From JAXMHQ01 sp046346665 (GTDB lineage Bacteria; Verrucomicrobiota; Verrucomicrobiia; Limisphaerales; JAXMHQ01): a stretch of 64,000 nt of DNA. Location: positions 92,299-156,298 of the forward strand of contig JAXMHQ010000005.1 of assembly GCA_046346665.1 (NCBI GenBank). The letters are read 5' to 3'. Position 1 is the stretch's first letter. Each line of letters starts with the position of its first letter. Of the stretch, positions 15,427 through 27,403 are shown piece by piece. The translations under genes and the position numbers were made by a program. Under the pieces are notes generated by a model. That model was not told the origin of the DNA. It did no database searches and was given only the letters and a program-made list of their open reading frames with translations.

Positions 15427-16077
15427 ATGAAGAACGCCCTTTCAGATCTGCTCCGCGTCATGGCCCGGCTGCGGGCCCCGAACGGCTGCCCCTGGGACCG
15501 GGAACAGGACCATCGCTCCATCCGCTGGGATGCCGTGGAGGAGGCTTATGAGTTGGTCGATGCGATTGAATCCGGCGACGATCACGAGCTGGAGGAGGAG
15601 CTCGGCGACATGCTGCTGCAGGTGGTTTTTCATTCGCAACTGGCGAAGGAACGCGGTGCGTTCGATTTCGACAAAGTGGCGCGGCATATCACGGACAAGC
15701 TCATCCGACGGCATCCGCACGTGTTCGGAAAGTTGAAGGTCAAAAGCGTGGACCAGGTCTGGGCCAACTGGGAGAAGATCAAGAAAGAGGAAAAAGCGGG
15801 AACGAAGGCCGCCAGGAAATCCGCCCTGGACGGAATCCCGAGACATTTACCGGCGTTGCTGCGGGCGGAGAAGCTTGTAAAAAAAGCGCGCAAAGCCGGT
15901 TTGCTTCAGAAGGCCAGGCCTGCAGGACGGAAGACCCGGACGGCATTGGCGGCGGCGTTGTTCGAACTGGCCGCCGAAGCCCAATCGCGCGGCTGGTCGG
16001 CGGAGGATCTTCTGCGCCGCGAATCCGCCCGGCGCGAGCGGCGGCTCCGCGCCCGCGAACGGGCCCCCGTCAACTGA
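15427..16077 (+). CDS. mazG: MazG nucleoside triphosphate pyrophosphohydrolase
   Basis: This all-alpha NTP pyrophosphatase hydrolyses (d)NTPs to NMPs and clears aberrant nucleotides. The 216-residue product has the family start with NGCPWDREQDHRSI (near 18-31) and the magnesium-binding EEAYELVDAIESGD and EEELGDMLLQVVFH motifs (near 38-66). The second half (from about 110) has HLPALLRAEKLVKKARKAG, as in two-lobed MazG, but the protein is shorter than the 260-residue Escherichia coli form and ends in an Arg-rich tail. The ATG at 15427 is chosen; an earlier in-frame TTG lies in the palindrome-adjacent spacer. Confidence 0.95.
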   Translation: MKNALSDLLRVMARLRAPNGCPWDREQDHRSIRWDAVEEAYELVDAIESGDDHELEEELGDMLLQVVFHSQLAKERGAFDFDKVARHITDKLIRRHPHVFGKLKVKSVDQVWANWEKIKKEEKAGTKAARKSALDGIPRHLPALLRAEKLVKKARKAGLLQKARPAGRKTRTALAAALFELAAEAQSRGWSAEDLLRRESARRERRLRARERAPVN

Positions 16078-16161
16078 GCGCCTGCCATCCCGCCCCACTC
16101 TGCGGCTCTGCGGCTAATAACCCTTTGCACTCCGCCCGGCTTTGCATAAGTTTGCGGGCAT

Positions 16162-17271
16162 ATGACTGATCCGCGCTACACCCGGCTGGCCCGGCTGCTG
16201 GTGGAGTATTCCACCGCGTTGAAAAAAGGAGAGACGATCCTGCTCGACATGATGGATGTGCCCGACGAATTCACCATCGAATTGATCCGGGCGGCGCGGA
16301 AGGTGGGGGCGATCCCGCTGGTGGAGACGCGCCACACGCGGGTCGGGCGCGAGATGCTCATCGGCACGTCGGAAGCGCATGCAAAACTGGCGCGCGACCT
16401 CGAGTTGAATCGCATGAAGCGGATGAAGGCTTACATCGCCATCCGCGGCAGTGAAAATGCCAGTGAGAATTCCGACGTTCCCAGCCAGCGCATCGCGATG
16501 TTTTCGCGCGTGATGCGGCCCGTGCTGAATTACCGGGTCAACAAAACACGCTGGTGCGTGTTGCGCTGGCCCACGCCGAGCATGGCCCAGGCAGCCGGCA
16601 TGAGCACCGAGGCGTTCGAAAACCTCTATTTCGACGTCTGCACCATGAATTACCGCAAGATGGCCAAGGCCATGATCCCGCTGGAACGCCGCATGAAACG
16701 CGCGGACCACGTCCACCTCAAGGCGCCCGGCACCGACCTCAAATTCAGCATCAAGGGAATCGGCGCCAAGATGTGCAAGGGCGACCGCAACATCCCCGAT
16801 GGCGAGGTGTTTTCCTGCCCGGTGAAGGACTCCGTCAACGGCGTGATCCAGTTCAACACGCCGACGCTGTATTCGGGAACGAAATTCGAAAACGTCCGGC
16901 TCGAGTTCAAGGACGGCAAAGTCGTCCAGGCCACGGCCAACAACACGAAACGGCTGAACGAGATTCTCGACACCGACGCCGGCGCGCGTTACGTCGGCGA
17001 GTTTTCGCTCGGGTTCAATCCCTACATCCTGAACCCAATGTGCGACATCCTGTTTGACGAAAAAATCGCCGGCTCTCTGCACTTCACACCCGGCCAGGCT
17101 TACGAGGAATGCGACAACGGAAATCGCTCGGCCGTGCACTGGGACATGGTCCTGATCCAGCGCCCGGAATGGGGCGGCGGCGAGGTCTGGTTCGATGGCG
17201 AATTGATCCGCAAAGACGGCATGTTCCTGCCGAAAGATCTCAAGGGATTGAATCCCGCCAATCTCAAATAG
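16162..17271 (+). CDS. Aminopeptidase of family M29
   Basis: This looks like a cytoplasmic metallo-aminopeptidase of the AmpS/PepS/aminopeptidase T family (M29), which trims N-terminal residues from peptides. The 369-residue product shows the expected conserved points: NIPDGEVFSCP (near 211-221), GEFSLGFNP (near 279-287), the metal region LHFTPGQAYEECDN, and RSAVHWDMVL towards the end, where His and Asp/Glu ligands are placed. Length is slightly under the usual 400-410. It stands alone, 84 bases after mazG and convergent with the large kinase gene. Confidence 0.88.
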   Translation: MTDPRYTRLARLLVEYSTALKKGETILLDMMDVPDEFTIELIRAARKVGAIPLVETRHTRVGREMLIGTSEAHAKLARDLELNRMKRMKAYIAIRGSENASENSDVPSQRIAMFSRVMRPVLNYRVNKTRWCVLRWPTPSMAQAAGMSTEAFENLYFDVCTMNYRKMAKAMIPLERRMKRADHVHLKAPGTDLKFSIKGIGAKMCKGDRNIPDGEVFSCPVKDSVNGVIQFNTPTLYSGTKFENVRLEFKDGKVVQATANNTKRLNEILDTDAGARYVGEFSLGFNPYILNPMCDILFDEKIAGSLHFTPGQAYEECDNGNRSAVHWDMVLIQRPEWGGGEVWFDGELIRKDGMFLPKDLKGLNPANLK

Positions 17272-17304
17272 CGCCGGCTCTCCGGAACATGCCCGGCATC
17301 GATG

Positions 17305-20300
17305 TCATTTGGCGGGATTGTTCGAAGCCAGGGAGCGCAGCGATTCCACCTTCGCCAGGACGGCCTTGTCCTTCATGCTCAGCCGGCCTTCGGCTTCGGG
17401 TCCCGCCAGAATGGCCGATGCGCGGTTGAGCAGCGCCTGGCGCGCCGGGGCTGCGGGGTCGATCAGGCCGGCGAGGAAAACCGAGCTGCTGGCCACGCTT
17501 TGTTTGTCCGCCCAGTTGTCGGGTTCGCGGGCGAGCGCCGATTCCCATTCCGAGAGCGCGGATTCGGCCAGGCTGACGGCGCGTTCGCGATTGCCGGTTT
17601 TTGACAGGGCTTCCGCGAGGGCCGTTGTTGCCGCGGCGGAGTAGATGGTCCGATTCTGCACAAAACCCATCACGGGCGGCGCGGCGCGAAAGCCCTCCTG
17701 CGCCTGTTCCAACAAGGGGATGGCTTCAGCCGCGTGATCCTGGCCCACCAGGGCGATGCCCAGGAACGATTGCGCTACCGCACGCCTCAATTGCATTTCG
17801 CTGTCGCGCGGCCGCTGCGCCAGCCCGTCGTCCGTCACGCTCAGCGTGGCCCGCGCGATCCGGTCCAGCCCGGCCCAGTCTTCCATCTCCCAGAAAACCT
17901 GTGATTCCTGGTTGAGCCAGCGGGTGCGTGCCTGGAGGCGATCGAAGGTAGCGGTGGGAAGCTTGTCATACTGCGCCTGGAACCGGGATTCCGCGTTTGC
18001 AATCTGGAGCCGAGCATCCGACACATCGCCCGCAGCGACCGCCAGGCGCGCCAGCGTGAGGCTGTTGTCCGCGGGCTTGCTCTCATCCCAGGGTTGAAGC
18101 GCCAGATTCTGGAGAAGCGCATCAAACTTCTTGAACGCCTGCCGGGTGGGTTCGATCTGGCCCTGGCTCTCGAGGTAATAACATTCCATCATGTGGGTCA
18201 TGGCATAGTTGTAGCGCCATTTGACATTGGCCGGATCGAGCGACGTGAGCAACCGATAGCGCTCGCGGGCGACCAATTCGGCATCACGCGAACTTTTCTG
18301 TGAAACGGACGAAACACGGTAACTGAGATTTCTGGCGGCGTCGGCGGCATCGGCCAGCAGACTGAGATTGCCTGGATCCTTTTTCAATGCCTGCTCGTAA
18401 AAAGTCTCGGCTTCTTTACTGACTCGAACAGCCTTGTCCTGCTGGCCCGTGGCCTCGTAGGCGATCGCCAGCACACCCAGGGCGTTGGCATAGGCGACGG
18501 CCATGTGGGGATCTCCCGGACGCTCCGCCATCCCGCTGCGAATGTGCTCCTGCAGTTCCAGCCCAAGCTGGATGCCTTCCTGAGGCTTGTTGAAACGTCC
18601 GGCGGCGAAATTGGCGCGGTCCCATAACGCCCCCCCAAATCCGGATCTCACCACGACATTCCCCGGAAATCTTGCATAGAGTTCGCGCCAGCGGCGGAGA
18701 ATGTCCTGTTGATAAAGATCCAACTCGGCGGAGGAATGCGCCGGGTCGGTTTGATAATCGGTCCACTCCAGGGTGAGCACCCCCGCCGCCGACTCCGGCA
18801 TTGCCTGGTGCTGCTCCTCCAGGCGCCGGTAAATCGCCAGCGCTTCCCGCCCCTGTTCCCGGGCCGATTTTGCGTCGCCCGCCGCCGCAAGAATCTCGCT
18901 CAAGGCCGCGATCGCATCGGCCCGCCCCAGCTCCGTCTTTGCGCTCCGCAATTCCGGCGGGAGTGCGGAGAAGTAATTCACCGTTTTCTCGTCCACCTGC
19001 CTCAACAGCGGCAACCGGCCATAATCGTTCAACGCCGGCTGCAGATCCTGGATCATGAACGTCACGAGGTTCTCCGCCTGGCTGCGCGCCGCCTCGGCCT
19101 GCTCGCGGAGGCGGGCTTCATTGGCTTGCGCTTCCACGGCCTGCTGCCGCGCCGCCAGCGCCTCCAGCTTCGCGCGCGTCGCCCGTGCCGCCTGCCAGGC
19201 GCTGACCAGGACGCCGATCGACAACACCAGGATCAGCGCCGCCGCCGCCGCAAAGCCGAACTTGTGGCGACGCACCGTTTTCTGAAATTCGTAAAGCTTG
19301 CTGGGCGGACGCGCCACCACGGGCTCGTTGTTCAGGTGCCGCTTGATGTCCGCAGCCAGCCCGTTGGCCGTCTCGTATCGACGCGTCCGGTCCTTCTCGA
19401 GACACTTCATCACGATCCAATCCAGGTCGCCCCGGAGCTGGTGCACCAGCTTCGCCTTGTCCGCCGACCGCCGCTTGGCCGTGGTCGTCAACTCCTCGCC
19501 CTTCAGCGTCGCAAACCGGGTGCTCGGCCGCACCGGCTCCTTTTCCCGGATCGTCTTGCGCATCCCGTCGATGCCCGACGCCATCAATTCCTTCGGATCA
19601 AACGGCGTGCTCCCCGCCAGCAGTTCATACAAAAGCACGCCAAGGCTGTAGATGTCGCTCCGCGTGTCGATGTCCAAACCGCTCATCTCCGCCTGCTCCG
19701 GGCTCATGTAAGCGGGCGTCCCGATGAACTGATGCAACTGCGTATACACCGTCGCGTCGGTCAGCCGCCCTTCGGTGGCCTTCGCGATCCCAAAATCGAT
19801 CACCTTCGGCACCGGCACACCGTCGTGCAGCGTCACCAGGATGTTCGAGGGCTTGATGTCGCGGTGAATGATGCCTTTCTGATGCGCATGCTGGATGGCG
19901 TGACAAATCTTGATGAACAGGTCGAGGCGCTCCGCGGTGGAAAGCTGGTTCTGGTCGCAGTAATCCGTGATCCGGATGCCGCGCACCAGTTCCATCACGA
20001 AATAAGGCCGGCCGAGCTCGGTGGTGCCGGCGTCGAGCACCTTGGCGATGTTCGGATGATCCATCATCGCCAGCGCCTGGCGCTCCGCCTCGAACCGGGC
20101 GACAACGGCTTTGGTGTCCATCCCCAACTTGATGACCTTGAGGGCGACGCGGCGGCGCACGGGCTCGGTTTGCTCGGCCACGTAGACCACCCCGCAGCCG
20201 CCTTCACCCAGCCGCTCGAGCAGCTTGTAGCGGCCCAGGGTCTGACCCACCGCCTCGTCCGGAGCGTCCGCAAAATCCAGCTTGATGGTGGCTTTGGCGG

Positions 20301-20502
20301 CGGGAGCGACAGCGGGCGACGGCTCCTCCGGCTGCCCGTGCGCGGCCAGCAACGCCTCGAGCCGCCCGCGCAGGTCCGCATCGCCGGCGCAGACCTGATC
20401 CAGGAACACGCGCCGCGCCGGACCCGGGGCCAGCTCGACGGCGACCCGAAAGAGCGCTTCCTCGCGATGTTGCGACGATGACATATTCGACTGGGCGGGC
20501 AT
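17305..20502 (-). CDS. Membrane-anchored serine/threonine protein kinase with TPR-like C-terminus
   Basis: This is a Hanks-type protein kinase of 1065 residues. The kinase domain (about 91-390) has the P-loop GEGGCGVVY (near 99-107), catalytic Lys122 in VALKVIKLG, HRDIKPSN (near 213-220), DFG (236-238) and GTPAYMSPEQA (near 261-271), so it should be active. An N-terminal helical segment (about 10-60) resembles those seen in planctomycete and verrucomicrobial kinases. One membrane span lies at about 414-436. The remaining 600 residues are helical and TPR-like and probably lie outside the membrane as a sensory or scaffold region. A perfect palindrome lies just upstream of the start, next to an AAGG ribosome binding site. 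Confidence 0.93.
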   Translation of the reverse strand: MPAQSNMSSSQHREEALFRVAVELAPGPARRVFLDQVCAGDADLRGRLEALLAAHGQPEEPSPAVAPAAKATIKLDFADAPDEAVGQTLGRYKLLERLGEGGCGVVYVAEQTEPVRRRVALKVIKLGMDTKAVVARFEAERQALAMMDHPNIAKVLDAGTTELGRPYFVMELVRGIRITDYCDQNQLSTAERLDLFIKICHAIQHAHQKGIIHRDIKPSNILVTLHDGVPVPKVIDFGIAKATEGRLTDATVYTQLHQFIGTPAYMSPEQAEMSGLDIDTRSDIYSLGVLLYELLAGSTPFDPKELMASGIDGMRKTIREKEPVRPSTRFATLKGEELTTTAKRRSADKAKLVHQLRGDLDWIVMKCLEKDRTRRYETANGLAADIKRHLNNEPVVARPPSKLYEFQKTVRRHKFGFAAAAALILVLSIGVLVSAWQAARATRAKLEALAARQQAVEAQANEARLREQAEAARSQAENLVTFMIQDLQPALNDYGRLPLLRQVDEKTVNYFSALPPELRSAKTELGRADAIAALSEILAAAGDAKSAREQGREALAIYRRLEEQHQAMPESAAGVLTLEWTDYQTDPAHSSAELDLYQQDILRRWRELYARFPGNVVVRSGFGGALWDRANFAAGRFNKPQEGIQLGLELQEHIRSGMAERPGDPHMAVAYANALGVLAIAYEATGQQDKAVRVSKEAETFYEQALKKDPGNLSLLADAADAARNLSYRVSSVSQKSSRDAELVARERYRLLTSLDPANVKWRYNYAMTHMMECYYLESQGQIEPTRQAFKKFDALLQNLALQPWDESKPADNSLTLARLAVAAGDVSDARLQIANAESRFQAQYDKLPTATFDRLQARTRWLNQESQVFWEMEDWAGLDRIARATLSVTDDGLAQRPRDSEMQLRRAVAQSFLGIALVGQDHAAEAIPLLEQAQEGFRAAPPVMGFVQNRTIYSAAATTALAEALSKTGNRERAVSLAESALSEWESALAREPDNWADKQSVASSSVFLAGLIDPAAPARQALLNRASAILAGPEAEGRLSMKDKAVLAKVESLRSLASNNPAK

Positions 20503-20508
20503 CCAACC

Positions 20509-20520
20509 TTACACGTGTAA
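20509..20520. promoter_or_regulatory. Perfect palindrome TTACACGTGTAA before the kinase gene
   Basis: This 12-base perfect inverted repeat lies six bases upstream of the kinase ATG and runs directly into its candidate AAGG ribosome binding site (on the minus strand TTACACGTGTAA is followed by GG). It could be an operator or an RNA fold that controls initiation. It also lies in the roughly 95-base divergent space before the zinc-ribbon gene. Confidence 0.45.
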
Positions 20521-20596
20521 ATGCCTAACTAAAAGTATTAATGAATCTTTTCTATACCTTTTTCTTTTCGGATGGCGCATACTGGGGTTGAAGGTC

Positions 20597-20803
20597 ATGA
20601 GCGCGAACGAATTCAAATTCTACTGTTCCCACTGCGATCAACCGCTGAAATGCGATCCGTGCTACGCCGGCCGGCAGATCCAGTGTCCCGCGTGCCAGCA
20701 CCTGATCCGGATTCCCAACCCGCCGCCGGGAACCGGCTTCACCCACATCGAGCCGGAATCCGGCCGCACCTGGGACACCCACCCGCCCAAGGGCACGCCC
20801 TGA
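20597..20803 (+). CDS. Small zinc-ribbon protein
   Basis: This encodes 68 residues beginning MSANEFKFYCSHCDQ. It holds two CxxC pairs, CSHC (near 10-13) and CPAC (near 30-33), plus an intervening CDPC, a pattern typical of small zinc ribbons, followed by a Pro-rich tail. A TTG three codons earlier is an alternative start. In Verrucomicrobia and Planctomycetes such ribbons (FYCPHCGQ-type) occur alone or at the head of larger membrane proteins; here the protein stops after the ribbon. It is divergent from the Ser/Thr kinase. The function is unknown; nucleic-acid or protein binding is likely. Confidence 0.75.
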   Translation: MSANEFKFYCSHCDQPLKCDPCYAGRQIQCPACQHLIRIPNPPPGTGFTHIEPESGRTWDTHPPKGTP

Positions 20804-20829
20804 CAGAGACAGGAGCAGGGACTTTGTTG

Positions 20830-21044
20830 AACAGGAGGCAGCAGAGGGAGCGGAGAATTCCTCTTGGGAGCCGGCGTCAGGAGGCCTGCCACGTTCCACG
20901 CCAGATTGATATCACTTTTTATTTCTGTTTGGAGCCTCCTTGCGTCGGCTGCTACGGAACATGGATGCGCTGCCGCGCAGGCGGCGCCCTGGTGAAAAAA
21001 AGAGGCAGCAGATCTCTTCTCTGCTGCCTCTGCGATCTCCTGTT
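20830..21044. repeat. GAGGCAGCAGAG-type palindrome between the zinc-ribbon and lysR genes
   Basis: The outer left arm AACAGGAGGCAGCAGAG (from 20830) is complemented by CTCTGCTGCCTC followed by ATCTCCTGTT on the right. Near the right end a local hairpin (21001-21031) has perfect 12-base arms AGAGGCAGCAGA/TCTGCTGCCTCT. It sits between convergent genes and may stop transcription from either side. The 150 bases between the arms carry no supported gene. Confidence 0.82.
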
Positions 21045-21061
21045 AAGAAAACTCCTGTGCC

Positions 21062-21943
21062 CTACCGGCCTTCCTTCAGGATGGACACGAACTGCTTCAT
21101 CGCCGGGGAAAGCACCTTGTTCTTCTTGTAGATGACGGCGATCGGGCGGTAGAACTCGCCGTCGTCGAAATGCACCGCGGCGAGCGTTTGCTTGTTGATT
21201 TCCTGGCTGATGGTGCCGAGCGGGACGATGGCGATGCCGGCGTCGATTTCCACCGCGCGCTTCACGGTTTCAATGTTGTCGAACTCCATGACGGTCTGCA
21301 CCTCGACGTTGTTTTCGCGGAGAATCTTGTCGAGCGCCTTGCGCGTCGGAATGTCGGGCTCGAACCCGATGAACTTCTGCGCGGCGATGGCCTTCAACTT
21401 GATCGTCTTCAGCTTGGCGAACGGATGCTGCGGATGGCAGATCATGACCAGCGGATCCTTGTGCAGCGGGATGATCTCCAGCTTGGCGTCGCGGCTCGGA
21501 TACGCCACCAGGCCCATGTCCACCACATTGCCCAGCACGTCCTCATACACCTGGTTCGCCCGGCGATATTCCACGTGCACGTTCACCGTCGGATAATCCT
21601 TCAGGAATTTCTTGATGTACGGCGGCAAATCGTGAAGCCCGATGCTGTAAATCGTCGCCAGACGGATGGTGCCGGAAATAATGTCCTTGATCTCCTGCAG
21701 CTTGCTGTGGAGCACGTCGTAGGTCTGGATGATCTGCTTGCTGAAATCGTAAAGCACCTGCCCTTCCCGGGTGAGCCGGAATTTCTTCTTGCTGCGCTCG
21801 ATCAATAGCGACTTGAACAGCCGCTCCAGGGAACTGATCTGCTGGCTGACGGCCGACTGGGTCACGTTGTTGATTTGGGCCGCCTTCGTAAAACTCTCGG
21901 TTTCGGCTAGATCACAAAAGACTTTCAAGCTTTCGATTTGCAT
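21062..21943 (-). CDS. LysR-family transcriptional regulator
   Basis: This is a DNA-binding regulator of 293 residues. The N-terminal winged helix-turn-helix (ESFTKAAQINNVTQSAVSQQ near 16-35) is followed by the usual linker helix and a two-lobed effector domain. The effector-domain pattern (GTIRLATIYSIGLHDLPPYI) resembles the CysB/CbbR branch of the family, but the ligand cannot be read from the sequence. The next gene upstream, pyrE, faces away, so a divergent target is not obvious. Confidence 0.93.
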   Translation of the reverse strand: MQIESLKVFCDLAETESFTKAAQINNVTQSAVSQQISSLERLFKSLLIERSKKKFRLTREGQVLYDFSKQIIQTYDVLHSKLQEIKDIISGTIRLATIYSIGLHDLPPYIKKFLKDYPTVNVHVEYRRANQVYEDVLGNVVDMGLVAYPSRDAKLEIIPLHKDPLVMICHPQHPFAKLKTIKLKAIAAQKFIGFEPDIPTRKALDKILRENNVEVQTVMEFDNIETVKRAVEIDAGIAIVPLGTISQEINKQTLAAVHFDDGEFYRPIAVIYKKNKVLSPAMKQFVSILKEGR

Positions 21944-22050
21944 AAGTGAAATGAATATACAATTAGCACAAATCAGTCAACTAATGTTCGAGCTTATTTT
22001 CGGTGCGCGCCACGGATGGAGACGAAGGCACACGGTTAGAGAAACCAAAA

Positions 22051-22262
22051 ACTTTGACGCGAATTACCGCGAATGTTCACCGGATTGTGGTGCGGTGGTG
22101 CGAGACTCGATCCCTGTAGCCGCGATCGTGATATCGCGGAAGCTTCCGCCAACCCAAGTTGGCGGCTACCCTAAAAGCAGCCCCTGGAAAAATTAGCGAT
22201 CTTTCGCGTCAATTCGGGTCAAAGTTCTTTGTCCCCCATCCGTGTCCATCCGTGGTGAAAAA
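22051..22262. repeat. Nested palindromes between lysR and pyrE
   Basis: The outer arms are AACTTTGACGCGAATTACCG (near 22050) and, at about 22198-22226, its complement ending GGGTCAAAGTT; the units are of the CGCGAAT family. Inside lies a different stem, GTAGCCGC...GCGGCTAC (22117-22170), whose left part also resembles 34463-34537. The end (about 22227-22256) carries a CCCCCATCCGTGTCCATCCG stretch shared with 29207-29240. This accounts for most of the 376-base gap; the rest shows nothing recognisable. Confidence 0.75.
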
Positions 22263-22319
22263 CCCAGTTGGCTCGACACAGACTTGAAACGCGGCGCGCA
22301 AACCCCGACACTGCCGACC

Positions 22320-22886
22320 ATGACGAAAGACGAAGTTTTGCAGGTGTTCCGCGACAGCGGCGCTTTGCTCGAAGGACATTTTATCCTGCGCAGCGGCCTC
22401 CACAGCCGCCAGTTCTTCCAATGCGCCCTCGCCCTCCAGCAAATGCCCGCCGTCGAAAAACTCGGCGCCGCCCTCGCCGCCAAATGCCGCCACCTCAATC
22501 CCGCCACCGTCGTCGCCCCCGCCATGGGCGGCCTCGTCATCGGACAGGAAGTCGCCCGCCAACTCGGCATCCGCTTCATCTTCGTCGAAAAAGAAGACGG
22601 CAAACTCGTCCTCCGCCGCGGATTCAAAATCCAACCCAACGAACCCATCCTCATCGTCGAAGACGTCGTCACCAAAGGCGGCCGCGTCCAGGAATCCATC
22701 GACATCGTCCGCGCCCAACAGGGCCACGTCGCCGGCGTCGCCGCCATCGTCGACCGCTCCAACGGCCGCGCCAGCTTCGGCACCCCCTTCCTCAGCCTCC
22801 TCGCCCTCGAAGTCGAAGCCTTCGACCCCAATAACCTCCCCCCCGACCTCGCCACGACCCCCGCCGTCAAACCCGGAAGCAAGTAG
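22320..22886 (+). CDS. pyrE: Orotate phosphoribosyltransferase
   Basis: This enzyme transfers phosphoribose from PRPP to orotate in pyrimidine synthesis. From ATG 22320 the product is 188 residues, normal for the short bacterial PyrE. It has the substrate loop GHFILRSGLHSRQFFQCA (near 19-36), a conserved VAPAMGGLVIGQEVAR (near 62-77), and the PRPP motif ILIVEDVVTKGGRVQES (near 109-125). The open frame extends to 22242 but that part is repeat sequence. The codons use C at third positions very heavily. It ends seven bases before a short palindrome. Confidence 0.95.
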   Translation: MTKDEVLQVFRDSGALLEGHFILRSGLHSRQFFQCALALQQMPAVEKLGAALAAKCRHLNPATVVAPAMGGLVIGQEVARQLGIRFIFVEKEDGKLVLRRGFKIQPNEPILIVEDVVTKGGRVQESIDIVRAQQGHVAGVAAIVDRSNGRASFGTPFLSLLALEVEAFDPNNLPPDLATTPAVKPGSK

Positions 22887-22892
22887 TTCTAC

Positions 22893-22920
22893 TGGGAGGG
22901 ACGCCGTCCCCGGCGTCCCC
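22893..22920. repeat. GGGAGGGACG-type short palindrome, copy 2
   Basis: It is identical over its length to the copy at 7195-7222. It lies seven bases after the pyrE stop. Confidence 0.85.
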
Positions 22921-23131
22921 AACTCGACGCTTCGCAACTGCGCCAAATCTGTGCCACCAACTTCCTTATGTGTGCCAATATGGCGCTTATCAGGTATGGA
23001 GGTAAGATGTGGTTTTTGGTTGTAGATTGCTTTTGATCAATAAGTTATAAAAAACATTGTTGTACAGGCATCCCGAGTGCTTGGTAAGGTCTTGGCGACG
23101 TGTTTAGCCACGGCGCAATTGGAAATTTTAT
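22921..23131 (+). other. dnaK upstream region
   Basis: These 211 bases hold no gene. They turn AT-rich around 23015-23065, as expected for a promoter, but no clear -35/-10 pair can be fixed. A half site GAGTGCTTGG (near 23077) resembles one arm of the CIRCE heat-shock operator, but the other arm is missing, so HrcA control is not supported by the sequence. Confidence 0.4.
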
Positions 23132-25081
<1,950 letters not shown>

Positions 25082-25191
25082 CGGCCGTTCCCCGTCCCTT
25101 CCGGGCGGGGTTGCAGCCAGGATTCTCCCCTCCGCGAGTGCGGCGGGATTTGATTACGGTCAACAACAAAACCAAACGAAGCTAACGAAAT

Positions 25192-25485
25192 ATGGCACTG
25201 AACATTAAACCGCTCGGCGATCGCATCCTTGTGGAAGCGGTCGAAGAGAAGGAAGTGAAAAAGGGCGGGATCATCATCCCCGACACCGCCAAGGAAAAAC
25301 CGATGGAAAGCATCGTTGTCGCGCTGGGCACGGGCAAGACCAACGATGACGGCAAGAAGATTCCTTTCGAAGTCAAAAAGGGCGACCGCGTCCTCGTCAG
25401 CAAATACGGCGGCACGGAAATCAAGCTCGACGGCAAGGAATACAAGATTCTCAGCTCGGACGACATCCTCGCCGTGCTCGAATAA
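25192..25485 (+). CDS. groES: Co-chaperonin GroES
   Basis: This is the 97-residue lid protein of the GroEL chaperonin. It has the family start IKPLGDRILVEAVEEKE (near 4-20), the mobile loop with KGGIIIPDTAKEKP (near 24-37) and the C-terminal KYGGTEIKLDGKEY. It lies 40 bases before groEL in a standard operon, itself downstream of dnaK. Confidence 0.98.
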   Translation: MALNIKPLGDRILVEAVEEKEVKKGGIIIPDTAKEKPMESIVVALGTGKTNDDGKKIPFEVKKGDRVLVSKYGGTEIKLDGKEYKILSSDDILAVLE

Positions 25486-25525
25486 CACAATCGTCCCCTG
25501 AACATTTAACAACAGACAATTCACT

Positions 25526-27166
<1,641 letters not shown>

Positions 27167-27190
27167 TCCATCCGAACCCGCAACTCTCAC

Positions 27191-27226
27191 GCGAGGCTGG
27201 AAGCAATTCCAGCCTCGCTTTTTTTC
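27191..27226 (+). terminator. Rho-independent terminator of groEL
   Basis: The perfect 12-base arms GCGAGGCTGGAA and TTCCAGCCTCGC with a GCAA loop are followed by seven T bases. The GCAA tetraloop makes the hairpin especially stable. Confidence 0.96.
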
Positions 27227-27243
27227 GGCTTCGCCGTCGAAAC

Positions 27244-27348
27244 GGAGTGTTGGAGTGCCGGAGTCATGGAGTGTTGAAAAAGCTGCCCACGATTGTCCCT
27301 GCAAAACTCCATTACTCCATTACTCCAGCACTCCGCTCCTGACTCCGC
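27244..27348. repeat. GGAGTGTT-type mosaic palindrome after groEL
   Basis: The left side carries GGAGTGTTGGAGTGCCGGAG and a further TGGAGTGTTG. The right side carries ACTCCATTACTCCATTACTC and CAGCACTCCG, the complementary units. The core is about 30 bases. The remaining 50 bases before amgK show nothing. Confidence 0.82.
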
Positions 27349-27403
27349 ATTCTCTTGACCGCGCCGCGAGTTCCCCTGTTCAATAACCGCGATCCGCTGA
27401 GTC

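Noticed and set aside
18709..20481. Plus-strand open frame of 590 codons opposite the Ser/Thr kinase
   Set aside because: All kinase motifs are on the minus strand; the plus translation has none.
23040..23095. Possible CIRCE operator upstream of dnaK
   Set aside because: Only one arm (GAGTGCTT) is present; the inverted arm nine bases away does not match.
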